Source: Aromatoleum aromaticum EbN1
GTDB taxonomy: Bacteria; Pseudomonadota; Gammaproteobacteria; Burkholderiales; Rhodocyclaceae
NCBI RefSeq assembly: GCF_000025965.1
Contig: NC_006513.1
Coordinates: 62,001 to 126,000, forward strand
Length of the DNA stretch: 64,000 bases
Direction: 5' to 3'
Positions 47,626-56,658 of the stretch are shown piece by piece. A program made the position numbers and the translations under genes. The notes under the pieces are model-generated. The model was not told where the DNA came from and ran no database searches. It saw only the letters and a list, made by a program, of their open reading frames with translations. The first letter of the stretch is position 1; each line of letters starts with the position of its first letter.

Positions 47626-48374
47626 GAATTGCTCGAATGCTGCCGATGACGCTGCTGGCGGCCTTCGCCCTGCCGGTCACCGCCGGCGAACTGACGACCT
47701 CGATAGGAATGGATTATTCAAGCGGCGACTACGGCACCGACAGTACAAGTGAAACCTGGTACGTTCCCGTGGTCGGGAAATACGAGAGCGGACCGCTTGC
47801 GCTGAAACTGACGATCCCGTACCTGCGCATTACCGACCCGGCAGTCGGCCCCGAGGGCGAACCGCTGCCGGGAGGTTGCCGTGAGACCGAGAGCGGGCTC
47901 GGCGACATCGTCGGCAGCGCGGGCTACGCGCTGCTCGACGGCAGCCAGGAGCACGGGGTGCTGCTCGACGTCATCGCCAAGGTGAAGCTGCCGACCGCGG
48001 ATGAAGACAAATGCCTCGGCACCGGCGAGACGGACTACTCGCTGCAGTTCGACGCGGCGAAATCCTTCGGCGCCGTGACCGGCTTCGGCACGCTCGGCTG
48101 GAAGAAATTCGGCGATCCGTCGGACAGGAACTTTCGCAACCCGGTCTTCGCCTCGCTCGGCCTCGCGACGAAGCTCGCGCCCGCCACGACGATCGGCGCC
48201 GTATATGACTGGCGCGAGAAGGTCACGTCGAATGGCGACGAGATCAGCGAAGTCGCGCTGTTCGCGAGCCAGAAGCTCGACGAGGCCTGGAAACTGCAGC
48301 TGTACGCGGTCAAAGGGTTCTCGGACGCGAGCCCCGACTGGGGTGGCGGCCTCGTCGTCAGCCGCGCCTACTGA
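47622..48374 (+). CDS. Outer-membrane beta-barrel, transporter-like protein
   Basis: 250 residues. A signal peptide (MRIARMLPMTLLAAFALPVTAG) is followed by alternating amphipathic strands ending in an aromatic residue (ETWYVPVVGKYESG, LALKLTIPYLRITDP, TDYSLQFDAAKSFG, ... GGLVVSRAY), the pattern of a ~10-12-stranded barrel whose C-terminal strand ends in Tyr. A Cys pair may close an extracellular loop (GGCRETES and DEDKCLG). ATG overlaps the DUF5666 stop (ATGA), so it is the third gene of that unit. Transport function is a family-style guess; it could equally be a structural or binding partner of the exported DUF5666 protein. Confidence 0.75.
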   Translation: MRIARMLPMTLLAAFALPVTAGELTTSIGMDYSSGDYGTDSTSETWYVPVVGKYESGPLALKLTIPYLRITDPAVGPEGEPLPGGCRETESGLGDIVGSAGYALLDGSQEHGVLLDVIAKVKLPTADEDKCLGTGETDYSLQFDAAKSFGAVTGFGTLGWKKFGDPSDRNFRNPVFASLGLATKLAPATTIGAVYDWREKVTSNGDEISEVALFASQKLDEAWKLQLYAVKGFSDASPDWGGGLVVSRAY

Positions 48375-48403
48375 GCGACTTCCGTCTGACATCGACCACC
48401 GTG

Positions 48404-48442
48404 CCCGGAATTGCTGGAAGGGGAACTTTCAGCAATTCCGGG
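48404..48442 (+). terminator. Long hairpin downstream of the DUF6502-DUF5666-barrel unit
   Basis: A 17-bp stem (48404-48420 with 48426-48442; core CCCGGAATTGCTG / CAGCAATTCCGGG perfect, one G-U lower down) closes a GGGAA loop 30 bp after the stop. There is no T-run, so it may act as an RNA 3'-end stabiliser or a Rho-linked end rather than an intrinsic terminator. Confidence 0.6.
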
Positions 48443-48559
48443 AGCATGGGGAGTTGACAGCGACGAAAAACTTCCGGCCATTTCGCGGCTTTTCGCCTAA
48501 AACCATTGAATCGACAGGGAAATACACTAGCCCTTCGGAGGAGGCCAGTTTGTTGTAAC

Positions 48560-48573
48560 TTGATTCAAATCAT
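48560..48573 (+). promoter_or_regulatory. FNR/Dnr-type box upstream of norC
   Basis: TTGAT-TCAA-ATCAT, one mismatch from the TTGAT-N4-ATCAA consensus. Its centre (48566/48567) lies 41-42 bp before a plausible start near 48608, with CAGAAT at 48596-48601 as -10. This is the class II arrangement for activation by an FNR/Dnr protein, and a dnr gene lies at the end of the cluster. A small hairpin (TAACC-TTCG-GGTTA) falls in the leader, around 48607-48620. Confidence 0.8.
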
Positions 48574-48665
48574 GGAGCCCCCTTCCCCCTCTGCTCAGAA
48601 TGCGGCTAACCTTCGGGTTATCCATCAACCAAGCGGACGCATGACAAAACAATGAGGGGAAAACC

Positions 48666-49091
48666 ATGAGCGGCACCTTCACAAAGGCGATGGCTCGCAA
48701 CATCTTCTACGGCGGGACAGTGTTCTTCTTCCTGCTTCTGGTGGCGCTGACCGTCGACACGACGACCAACCTCCATAAGTCGGACAACAGCGCGAACCTG
48801 ACGCCTCAGGTAGTAGCGGGCAAACATATCTGGGAAACGCGCAACTGCATCGGTTGCCACACCCTGCTCGGTGAAGGTGCGTATTTCGCGCCGGAGCTCG
48901 GCAACGTCTATACGCGGCGCGGGCCGGAGTTCATCAAGGCGTGGATCCAGTCGCAGCCGACCGGCGCGCCGGGCCGCCGGCAGATGCCGCAGTTCCATCT
49001 CACCGACCAGGAACTGGACGATCTGGTCGCCTTCCTGAAGTACACCTCCGGAATCGACGCCCAGAAATGGCCGCCCAACATCGAGGGTTGA
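48666..49091 (+). CDS. norC: Nitric oxide reductase subunit C (cytochrome c)
   Basis: 141 residues, the usual NorC length. One N-terminal membrane anchor (about 12-32, IFYGGTVFFFLLLVALTVD) is followed by a periplasmic cytochrome c domain with heme site CIGCH (ETRNCIGCHTLLGEG) and axial Met in RRQMPQFH. It passes electrons from periplasmic donors to NorB. The start follows GAGGGGAAAACC. norB begins 37 bp downstream. Confidence 0.97.
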   Translation: MSGTFTKAMARNIFYGGTVFFFLLLVALTVDTTTNLHKSDNSANLTPQVVAGKHIWETRNCIGCHTLLGEGAYFAPELGNVYTRRGPEFIKAWIQSQPTGAPGRRQMPQFHLTDQELDDLVAFLKYTSGIDAQKWPPNIEG

Positions 49092-49122
49092 GCGCAGCGA
49101 ATCGAAAACCTCAAGGGGATAA

Positions 49123-50511
<1,389 letters not shown>

Positions 50512-50527
50512 GCAGTCTCGAAAGTGG

Positions 50528-50584
50528 TCCTTCAACGGCGTTGAAGGACACGATCACGGGGCGGCGCGAGCCGCCCTTTTTTTT
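50528..50584 (+). terminator. Double hairpin ending the norCB transcript
   Basis: First hairpin: TCCTTCAAC (50528-50536) with GTTGAAGGA (50540-50548), a perfect 9-bp stem with a 3-base loop and no T-run. Second: GGGCGGC (50559-50565), GCGA loop, GCCGCCC (50570-50576), then eight T residues, an intrinsic terminator. norEFQ-D therefore need their own promoter or readthrough. Confidence 0.9.
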
Positions 50585-50627
50585 CCTGCTTACGCAAATC
50601 GTTCTCGTTACATTCCGCCGGAATGAA

Positions 50628-50641
50628 TTAACCAGAATCAA
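50628..50641 (+). promoter_or_regulatory. Possible degenerate FNR/Dnr box upstream of norE
   Basis: TTAAC-CAGA-ATCAA: the right half matches the FNR/Dnr consensus exactly, the left half has two mismatches. It lies 36 bp before the norE start, which is too close for a class II site with a leader of normal length unless translation starts at a later ATG (50701). Weak call. Confidence 0.3.
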
Positions 50642-50676
50642 GGTCCAGAGGAGGTACCCTCCCTAGACTGGTCCCC

Positions 50677-51297
50677 ATGAATACAAGCAGCGAAACTCTG
50701 ATGACACCTCTCTCCGCCTCCAACTCTGCGTCGGAGATCACGGCGCGACGCCTTCCCGGCGATCTCGCGATATGGTTCTTCATCCTCGCCGAGTTGCTGG
50801 CGTTTGGCGTGTTTTTCGTCGTATACGCCTTCACACGCGCCAATCACGTGGAGCTCTTCAACGCCGAACAACTCACGCTCGACCGCAATTCCGGTGCGAT
50901 CAACACCGTGCTGCTGCTGACCTCGAGCTTCTTCGTCGTGCGCGCGGTGCAGGTCGCCGAAGCGGGATTCAGTCGCCGCGCCGCGCCGTGGCTGGCCGCA
51001 GCGTTCGCATGCGGCGCCGGTTTCGTCGTCGTGAAGATCTTCGAGTATGCGGACAAGATCGGTGCCGGCATCAGCCTGTCGTCGAGCACGTTCTACATGT
51101 TCTACCTGTCGTTGACGTTCTTCCACTTCATGCACGTGATCCTCGGCATGGTGATCATCGCGGCGATGTGGAACGGCGCTCGAACCGGCCGCTACGGTCC
51201 CGATAACATGAACGGGATCGAGACCGGCGCGGCGTACTGGCACATGGTCGATCTGGTGTGGCTGATCCTGTTCCCGCTGATCTACGTGATGCGCTGA
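50677..51297 (+). CDS. norE: NorE, heme-copper oxidase subunit III-like protein
   Basis: 206 residues with five membrane helices; the first is ITARRLPGDLAIWFFILAEL-like and the last ends DLVWLILFPLIYVMR. Family hallmarks are GDLAIWFFILAELLAFG and the His-containing FFHFMHVILGMVIIAAMW and GAAYWHMVDLVW. NorE supports assembly or activity of NOR and is not essential in all species. ATG at 50677 is used, though its ribosome site is not clear: a GAGGAGG lies 22 bp upstream, and ATG at 50701 is an alternative start. norF follows after 13 bp. Confidence 0.92.
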   Translation: MNTSSETLMTPLSASNSASEITARRLPGDLAIWFFILAELLAFGVFFVVYAFTRANHVELFNAEQLTLDRNSGAINTVLLLTSSFFVVRAVQVAEAGFSRRAAPWLAAAFACGAGFVVVKIFEYADKIGAGISLSSSTFYMFYLSLTFFHFMHVILGMVIIAAMWNGARTGRYGPDNMNGIETGAAYWHMVDLVWLILFPLIYVMR

Positions 51298-51310
51298 GAG
51301 GTCCAAGACA

Positions 51311-51616
51311 ATGCAATCCTCGCTTTCCTCCCCCCCGCACGCCTCGTCCCACGGCACGCCGAATCGCGCGGCGATCATCTGGGCAGCGCTGATCTTCGCC
51401 ACGATGCTGACGTGGACGGTCGGCGAACGCGCCGATGCCGGTCCTGCGATCACCGCACTCCTGATGACGATCGCGTTCGCCAAGGGCACCCTGATCATTC
51501 TCGACTACATGGCGCTGCGCCGCGCGCCGCTGATGTGGCCGCTGATCGCGCTCGGCTGGATGCTCCTGGTCTGCTCGATGATCGGCCTGGCCTACTGGAA
51601 AGGACTTGCAGCATGA
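51311..51616 (+). CDS. norF: NorF, cytochrome c oxidase subunit IV-like protein
   Basis: 101 residues with three membrane helices (about 20-38, 46-66, 74-96). The family pattern is visible in AIIWAALIFATMLTWTVGE, TIAFAKGTLIILDYMALRR and PLIALGWMLLVCSMIGLAYW. It resembles prokaryotic subunit IV and the NorF proteins that accompany norE. The stop overlaps the norQ start as ATGA. It is an accessory factor for the NO reductase. Confidence 0.88.
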   Translation: MQSSLSSPPHASSHGTPNRAAIIWAALIFATMLTWTVGERADAGPAITALLMTIAFAKGTLIILDYMALRRAPLMWPLIALGWMLLVCSMIGLAYWKGLAA

Positions 51617-52413
51617 AGATGGAAGCGTCCCTCATGGAAATTCCGTTCTACGAGCCGGCCGGCGATGAAATCAGCGTGTTCGAGCACGCGTGGAAAAATC
51701 GCCTGCCGCTGCTGATCAAGGGTCCAACCGGCTGCGGCAAGACGCGTTTCGTCGCGCACATGGCCGCAAAGCTTGGCCTTCCGCTCTACACGGTCGCCTG
51801 CCACGACGACCTGACAGCCGCCGATCTCGTCGGCCGTCACCTGATCGGCGATGGTCAGACCGTATGGTGCGACGGCCCGCTGACGCGCGCAGTGCGCGAA
51901 GGGGGCATCTGCTACCTCGACGAAGTGGTCGAGGCGCGCAAGGACACCACGGTGGTGCTGCACCCGCTTGCCGACGACCGCCGCATCCTGCCGATCGACC
52001 GCACCGGCGAGTTGCTGTCCGCGCCGCCGTCGTTCATGCTCGTCGTCTCATACAACCCGGGTTACCAGAACCTGCTGAAAGGCATGAAGCCATCCACGCG
52101 GCAACGGTTCGTCAGCCTGCGCTTCGATTTCCCTGCCAGCGCCCGCGAGGAATCGATCCTGCTCGGTGAAGCCGGCTGCGCCCCCGACCTAGCACGTCGC
52201 CTGGTGTCGATCGCGCACGCGTTGCGCACGCTGAAAGACCAGGATCTCGAGGAAGCGGCGAGCACGCGGCTGCTCGTCTATGCGGCGCTGCTGGTGCGCG
52301 ACGGCATGGACCCGGTCACCGCGTGCCGTGCGGCGATCGTCGAGAGCCTGACCGACGACCCCGAGGTTGCCGAAGCCTTGATGGAAGTCGTGGCGGCGAC
52401 CTTCGGCCGCTGA
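51613..52413 (+). CDS. norQ: NorQ, MoxR-family AAA+ ATPase
   Basis: 266 residues. Walker A is GPTGCGKTRF, Walker B is GGICYLDEV, sensor 1 lies in LVVSYNPGYQN and the arginine-finger region in KPSTRQRFVSLRFDF. Together with the VWA protein NorD it forms a chaperone that inserts the non-heme FeB iron into NorB. Close NirQ/CbbQ relatives exist, but the genomic position fixes the name. The start at 51613 overlaps norF by 4 bp. Confidence 0.95.
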   Translation: MKMEASLMEIPFYEPAGDEISVFEHAWKNRLPLLIKGPTGCGKTRFVAHMAAKLGLPLYTVACHDDLTAADLVGRHLIGDGQTVWCDGPLTRAVREGGICYLDEVVEARKDTTVVLHPLADDRRILPIDRTGELLSAPPSFMLVVSYNPGYQNLLKGMKPSTRQRFVSLRFDFPASAREESILLGEAGCAPDLARRLVSIAHALRTLKDQDLEEAASTRLLVYAALLVRDGMDPVTACRAAIVESLTDDPEVAEALMEVVAATFGR

Positions 52414-52454
52414 AACCGGGCCGGCAGCCGGTCCGAGCGCAAGGAATCGAGGCG

Positions 52455-52862
52455 ATGCCAGAGCCGGAACACGATCTGCTGAAGGAAGACATGCCCGGCC
52501 CGCCGCTCGCGGTGGCCGCCGAATCGCTGTTCCTCGTGAATCTGATGATCGCCCCCGGCCTTGCATTCATCATCCTCGTCGTGCTGTGGTGGCGGTATCG
52601 GCTCAGCGCGCCGTCGCTCGCGCGCAATCACCTCAGGCAGACCGTTGTCGCTAGCCTGTGGGGCGGCGGCCTGCTGGTGGGGGTCAGCGTGGCGGTGTTC
52701 CTGCTCGGCGGCTTCATGAACCCGTGGTCGTGGGTCGTCGGGGTGCTGTACTTCGTCTGCTTCCACGCGATGCTGATCCTGTTCGGCGTGATCGGTCTGA
52801 ACCGCGCGATGCTCGCCCGCCCCTACCGTTTTCCCATCATCGGCCCAAAGCTCGTCGAGTAG
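52455..52862 (+). CDS. Small DUF4870-like membrane protein in the nor cluster
   Basis: 135 residues from ATG at 52455 (GAGGCG ahead). Three membrane helices (about 28-46, 66-87, 92-115) are preceded by a short acidic N-terminus. The pattern SLARNHLRQTVVASLWGG, then YFVCFHAMLILFGVIGLNRAM, resembles the DUF4870/Tic20-like family. It lies between norQ (41-bp gap) and the CcoG-like gene (3-bp gap), so it is probably co-transcribed with nor genes. Function unknown. Confidence 0.8.
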   Translation: MPEPEHDLLKEDMPGPPLAVAAESLFLVNLMIAPGLAFIILVVLWWRYRLSAPSLARNHLRQTVVASLWGGGLLVGVSVAVFLLGGFMNPWSWVVGVLYFVCFHAMLILFGVIGLNRAMLARPYRFPIIGPKLVE

Positions 52863-52865
52863 ACC

Positions 52866-53936
52866 ATGAACGCCCCGCAGTTTTCGCCCCTTTCACCGCA
52901 GACTTCGCCCGATCCGGTTCAGGCCGGCAAGCCGGGGGCCGCGCGCAAGCCGTCCCGCCGGGTCATCCCGATCGCCGCGGCGAAACCGGCCGGGCACAAC
53001 CGCACGCAGAAAAAGCGCATCGCGTTCCAGGTCGGCTTTTTCACGCTGTTCATTCTCGCGCCCGTACTCGACCTGTTCCGCTACGACCTCGTCGCCGGCC
53101 ATGCCTGGCTGCTAGGCATGGAATGGCGCCTGGGGCTCGACGACTTCGTCGCCGGCCGCATCAGCGCGCTCGAAGCCGGTTCGAACGTGATGTTCCGCCT
53201 GTTCGTGCCGATCCTCGTCGGCGCGGCTGCTTTCCTGTGGGTTTCGTGGAAGTGGGGACGACTTTACTGCGGCTGGCTGTGTCCGCATTTTTCGGTCGTC
53301 GAAACGATCAACAAGCTGATGCAGCGCGCATCGGGCAAACCGAGCGTGTGGGTCCGGGAGCCGCTGCCGCCATGGAAGGCCGACGGCACGCCCTGGCGAC
53401 CGGACGCCCGCTGGTGGGCCGTCGTCGTGCCGGCCGCGGTGTTCTTCGCGTTCCTGTGGTCGGTGGTGTTTCTGAGCTACCTGCTGCCTCCGGCCGAAGT
53501 CTACGGCAATCTCTTCGGCGGTGAGTTCACGCGCAACCAGACGATCTTCCTCTCCGCGGCGACGGTCGTGCTGACGATGGAATTCCTTTTTGCCCGTCAC
53601 CTCTTCTGCCGTTATGCCTGCGCAGTCGGCCTGTTCCAGAGCCTCGCATGGATGAGCAACCGCGACGCGATGGTTGTCGGTTTCCAGAGAAAGCGCGCCG
53701 TCGACTGCGCCAGCTGTCTGCCCGACCGGCAGTCCGCGTGCGACGCGGTCTGTCCGATGCGCCTGACCCCGCGCAACATCAAGCGCCTGATGTTCACCTG
53801 CACGCAGTGCGCCCAGTGCGTCGAAGCCTGCGAGCAAAGCCAGCGCGACAACCCCCAGGGCCCGCTGCTCGCCTGGGTGAGCAGCGAAGCCGCCCGCCAG
53901 AATGAAGCCGGGTTCCGCTCCGGCAAGGAACGCTAG
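52866..53936 (+). CDS. CcoG/FixG/NapH-like membrane ferredoxin in the nor cluster
   Basis: 356 residues with four to five membrane helices (about 55-72, 100-128, 182-205, 222-238). Cys motifs: RLYCGWLCPH between helices, then FCRYACAVGLFQ, and a C-terminal ferredoxin domain with DCASCLPDRQSACDAVCPM and CTQCAQCVEACEQ. These can bind two 4Fe-4S clusters. CcoG reduces copper for cbb3 oxidase assembly and NapH transfers electrons from quinol; this member sits between norQ and norD and may serve iron or electron supply to NO reductase maturation. The stop is followed one base later by norD. Confidence 0.88.
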   Translation: MNAPQFSPLSPQTSPDPVQAGKPGAARKPSRRVIPIAAAKPAGHNRTQKKRIAFQVGFFTLFILAPVLDLFRYDLVAGHAWLLGMEWRLGLDDFVAGRISALEAGSNVMFRLFVPILVGAAAFLWVSWKWGRLYCGWLCPHFSVVETINKLMQRASGKPSVWVREPLPPWKADGTPWRPDARWWAVVVPAAVFFAFLWSVVFLSYLLPPAEVYGNLFGGEFTRNQTIFLSAATVVLTMEFLFARHLFCRYACAVGLFQSLAWMSNRDAMVVGFQRKRAVDCASCLPDRQSACDAVCPMRLTPRNIKRLMFTCTQCAQCVEACEQSQRDNPQGPLLAWVSSEAARQNEAGFRSGKER

Positions 53937-53937
53937 G

Positions 53938-55803
53938 ATGGAAGAAGCCGTTGGCAAAATCTGGCACCGCTGGGTCACCCGCACGGCGCTGGGCAATCAC
54001 CCCGAAGCTGTCGTCAAGCTGAAGGAGATCGAGCGCACCGCTGGCGTGTTCTTCCGCGCCCTCGGCGGCGATCCCGGCCTGCGCGTCGCCGCTGCCACGG
54101 AGGACGAACATGGCGCGCGGCGCAGCCTGTTGAAACGCATCGCGGGCGCTGGCGAGCGGGCCGCCCGAGCACGCATGGACGCCTCGACGCTGCGGCTGCC
54201 GCCGGAGATCGACGCTTTCCCCGAGCGCTCGTTGAACCGCGACCTCTACCTGTGGCTCGCCGCGCTCGCAGCGGCGCACGGCAGCATCGAAGCGGATGGG
54301 CCGGACGCGGCCGACAACGATTTCCGCTGCAACCAGTTCGCGACCTGCGCGGCGCTGCACATGTGGCCAGGGATCGAACCGCGCTACCGGCGCCTCGTCG
54401 CGGCCTATCTGCCGACGCGCCCGCGTCCCGAGAAACTCCCTGCGGCCGAGGCCGAACGCGAACGTGCGATTCGCCAGGCGCTCGAAGCGCCCGGCACCGT
54501 CCGCGCGCTGCCGCCGGTCCCGGCTGGGACGCCCCCCGCGCAACCGGTATTGCTGTGGCTCACCGGTTCCCTGTCCGGCACCGCCGCGAGCCGACGCAAC
54601 ACCGGCGCCGACCCCGAGCAAACCGCCGACGGCGGGCCGCCGTCATTCGATGAAAACGAGCGCCACGCCCACCGTGCCGAGCAGGTCGACATGCCGCAGG
54701 AAAAGAACGGCCTGCTGATCTTCTTCCGCGCCGAAAGCCTGCTTGCGGTCGCCGAGTTCCTGCGTGTCAACCGTCCCACCGACGACGAGCCCGATCCGAA
54801 TGCCGCCAGCGCCGCCCGCGACCTCGATCACTTGTCGCTCGCGCAGGACACGGACCGCGTGGCCTCGAAAGTGCGCTTCGATCTCGACCTCCCTTCGGCA
54901 GCCGAAGACGACATCGTACTCGGCGCCGGCATCCCGCTGCCGGAATGGGACTACCGCAAAGGCGTGCTGCTGCAGGATCACGTACGTCTGGCCGAGCTTG
55001 CCGCGCGCGACGCCCCGCCCTGCCCGCTGCCCGAACCGCTGCGGCGCACCGCGCGGCGCCTGCACCAGCAATTCGCCGCGCTGCAGCCGGGCCGGCGCTG
55101 GTTGAAGGGGCGCTCCGATGGCACCGAACTCGACCTCGACGCGGTGGTCCGCGCACAGACCGATCGCTCGGTCGGGCGCAATCCGTCCGATCAACTGTAT
55201 CTGTCGCTCGAAAAACGCGAACGCGATCTGGCCTGCATGGTGCTCGCCGACCTGTCACTGTCGACCGACAGCTGGGTGTCGAGCGAAGCGCGCGTCATCG
55301 ACGTCATCCGCGACGCGCTGCTGCTGTTCGGCGAGGCGCTCGGCGCGACGGGGGATCGTTTCGCGATGGCCGGGTTCTCGTCGGTCAAGCGCAGCCAGGT
55401 CCGCTTTCATCGGCTGAAAGACTTCAACGACCGCTTCGACGATCGCATCCGCGGGCGCATCAGCGCGATCAAGCCGGGCTACTACACCCGACTGGGCGCG
55501 GCGCTCCGGCACGCAAGCCAGCTGCTTGCAACAGAACAGGCCGCCCGGCGCATCCTGCTGATCCTGTCGGACGGCAAGCCGAACGATCTCGATCTGTACG
55601 AAGGACGCTACGGCATCGAGGACACTCGCGTCGCCGTCGGCGAAGCGCGCAAACAGGGCCTCGTTCCGTTCTGTGTCACAATCGACCGCGAGGGCGCGGG
55701 CTACCTGCCGCACCTCTTCGGCCCGGCCGGTTACGCGGTGATTCGCAAGCCAGAGGAACTGCCGGCGCGACTTCCGCTGTTCTACGCTCAACTGACACGG
55801 TAA
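53938..55803 (+). CDS. norD: NorD, von Willebrand factor A-domain protein
   Basis: 621 residues from ATG at 53938. The C-terminal ~200 residues are a VWA domain with MIDAS sequence VLADLSLSTDSW, FAMAGFSSVKR and ILLILSDGKPND. The N-terminal part is helical and variable, with an acidic/proline-rich middle (about 200-290). NorD works with the AAA+ protein NorQ to activate NorB by FeB insertion. Length is typical (600-640). dnr follows after 2 bp. Confidence 0.95.
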   Translation: MEEAVGKIWHRWVTRTALGNHPEAVVKLKEIERTAGVFFRALGGDPGLRVAAATEDEHGARRSLLKRIAGAGERAARARMDASTLRLPPEIDAFPERSLNRDLYLWLAALAAAHGSIEADGPDAADNDFRCNQFATCAALHMWPGIEPRYRRLVAAYLPTRPRPEKLPAAEAERERAIRQALEAPGTVRALPPVPAGTPPAQPVLLWLTGSLSGTAASRRNTGADPEQTADGGPPSFDENERHAHRAEQVDMPQEKNGLLIFFRAESLLAVAEFLRVNRPTDDEPDPNAASAARDLDHLSLAQDTDRVASKVRFDLDLPSAAEDDIVLGAGIPLPEWDYRKGVLLQDHVRLAELAARDAPPCPLPEPLRRTARRLHQQFAALQPGRRWLKGRSDGTELDLDAVVRAQTDRSVGRNPSDQLYLSLEKRERDLACMVLADLSLSTDSWVSSEARVIDVIRDALLLFGEALGATGDRFAMAGFSSVKRSQVRFHRLKDFNDRFDDRIRGRISAIKPGYYTRLGAALRHASQLLATEQAARRILLILSDGKPNDLDLYEGRYGIEDTRVAVGEARKQGLVPFCVTIDREGAGYLPHLFGPAGYAVIRKPEELPARLPLFYAQLTR

Positions 55804-55805
55804 TC

Positions 55806-56585
55806 ATGCCGCGTATCGCTTGTTCGCCCGGAACCCGGGGCGAAACCCTCTCTTCCACCGCGTGCCCCGCGATCGGGCAAGAGCACGCCGAGACTGAGCG
55901 CTTGTGCAGACTGCTCGTTCACGTGCCGCTCCTCAGCGGCTTCAGTCCCGCCGAGATCGCCCGCTTCGCTCACGGCGTGCGCGAGCAGAACGTGGATAGG
56001 GGCTGCGTGGTGTTCCACAAGGGCGACCCCTGCCACGGCTTCCACCTGGTGCTGGCCGGCCAGGTCAAGCTCGCATTCACGTCCGCCGAGGGGCACGAGA
56101 AAGTCATCGAGATCATCCTTCCGGGCCAGACGTTCGGCGAGGCGGTGATGTTCATGGACAAGCCCTACGTCGTGATGGCCCAGGCGCTGACCGACTGCAA
56201 GCTGCTGCATATCTCGAAGAGCGTCGTGTTCGACGAGATGGACCGCGATCCGGTGTTCTGCCGCAAGATCATCGCCGGCCTGTCCCACCGCCTGCACCAC
56301 CTGATCGCCGACGTCGAGACCTACTCGCTGCGCTCCGGGCGCGAGCGCATCGTCGGCTACCTCCTGCGCCAGGAGGAAATCGACGGCGAACCGAGGACGA
56401 ACGGCTACGTGTCGGTGCGCCTCCCGACCAGCAAAGGCACGATCGCGTCGCGCCTGAACCTCACCCAGGAACATTTCTCCCGCATCCTGCACGAACTGAT
56501 TGAAGCCGGGTTAATCTGTGTCGAGGGACGCACGATTCACATCCCGGATATCGAGAAGCTGCGCACGACGCAGGGCCAATTCTAG
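55806..56585 (+). CDS. dnr: Crp/Fnr-family regulator of the Dnr/NnrR type
   Basis: 259 residues. A cyclic-nucleotide-binding-like domain (about 40-160; FHKGDPCHGFHLVLAGQVKLAF, LPGQTFGEAVMF) is followed by a long dimer helix and a winged helix with TSKGTIASRLNLTQEHFSRIL. The Cys spacing of oxygen-sensing FNR is absent (N-terminal Cys at 6 and 20 only), so this is not an FeS FNR. Dnr-type regulators sense NO through heme and activate nor genes at TTGAT-N4-ATCAA boxes, and such a box lies before norC. It is last in the nor gene run; autoregulation is possible. Confidence 0.93.
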   Translation: MPRIACSPGTRGETLSSTACPAIGQEHAETERLCRLLVHVPLLSGFSPAEIARFAHGVREQNVDRGCVVFHKGDPCHGFHLVLAGQVKLAFTSAEGHEKVIEIILPGQTFGEAVMFMDKPYVVMAQALTDCKLLHISKSVVFDEMDRDPVFCRKIIAGLSHRLHHLIADVETYSLRSGRERIVGYLLRQEEIDGEPRTNGYVSVRLPTSKGTIASRLNLTQEHFSRILHELIEAGLICVEGRTIHIPDIEKLRTTQGQF

Positions 56586-56658
56586 CTCCTGTCGATCTTG
56601 ACACTGCGTTCCCGGCAGCGAAGCAGCAATTCCCGAAATGGGTCGCGAGGTCAAGGTT

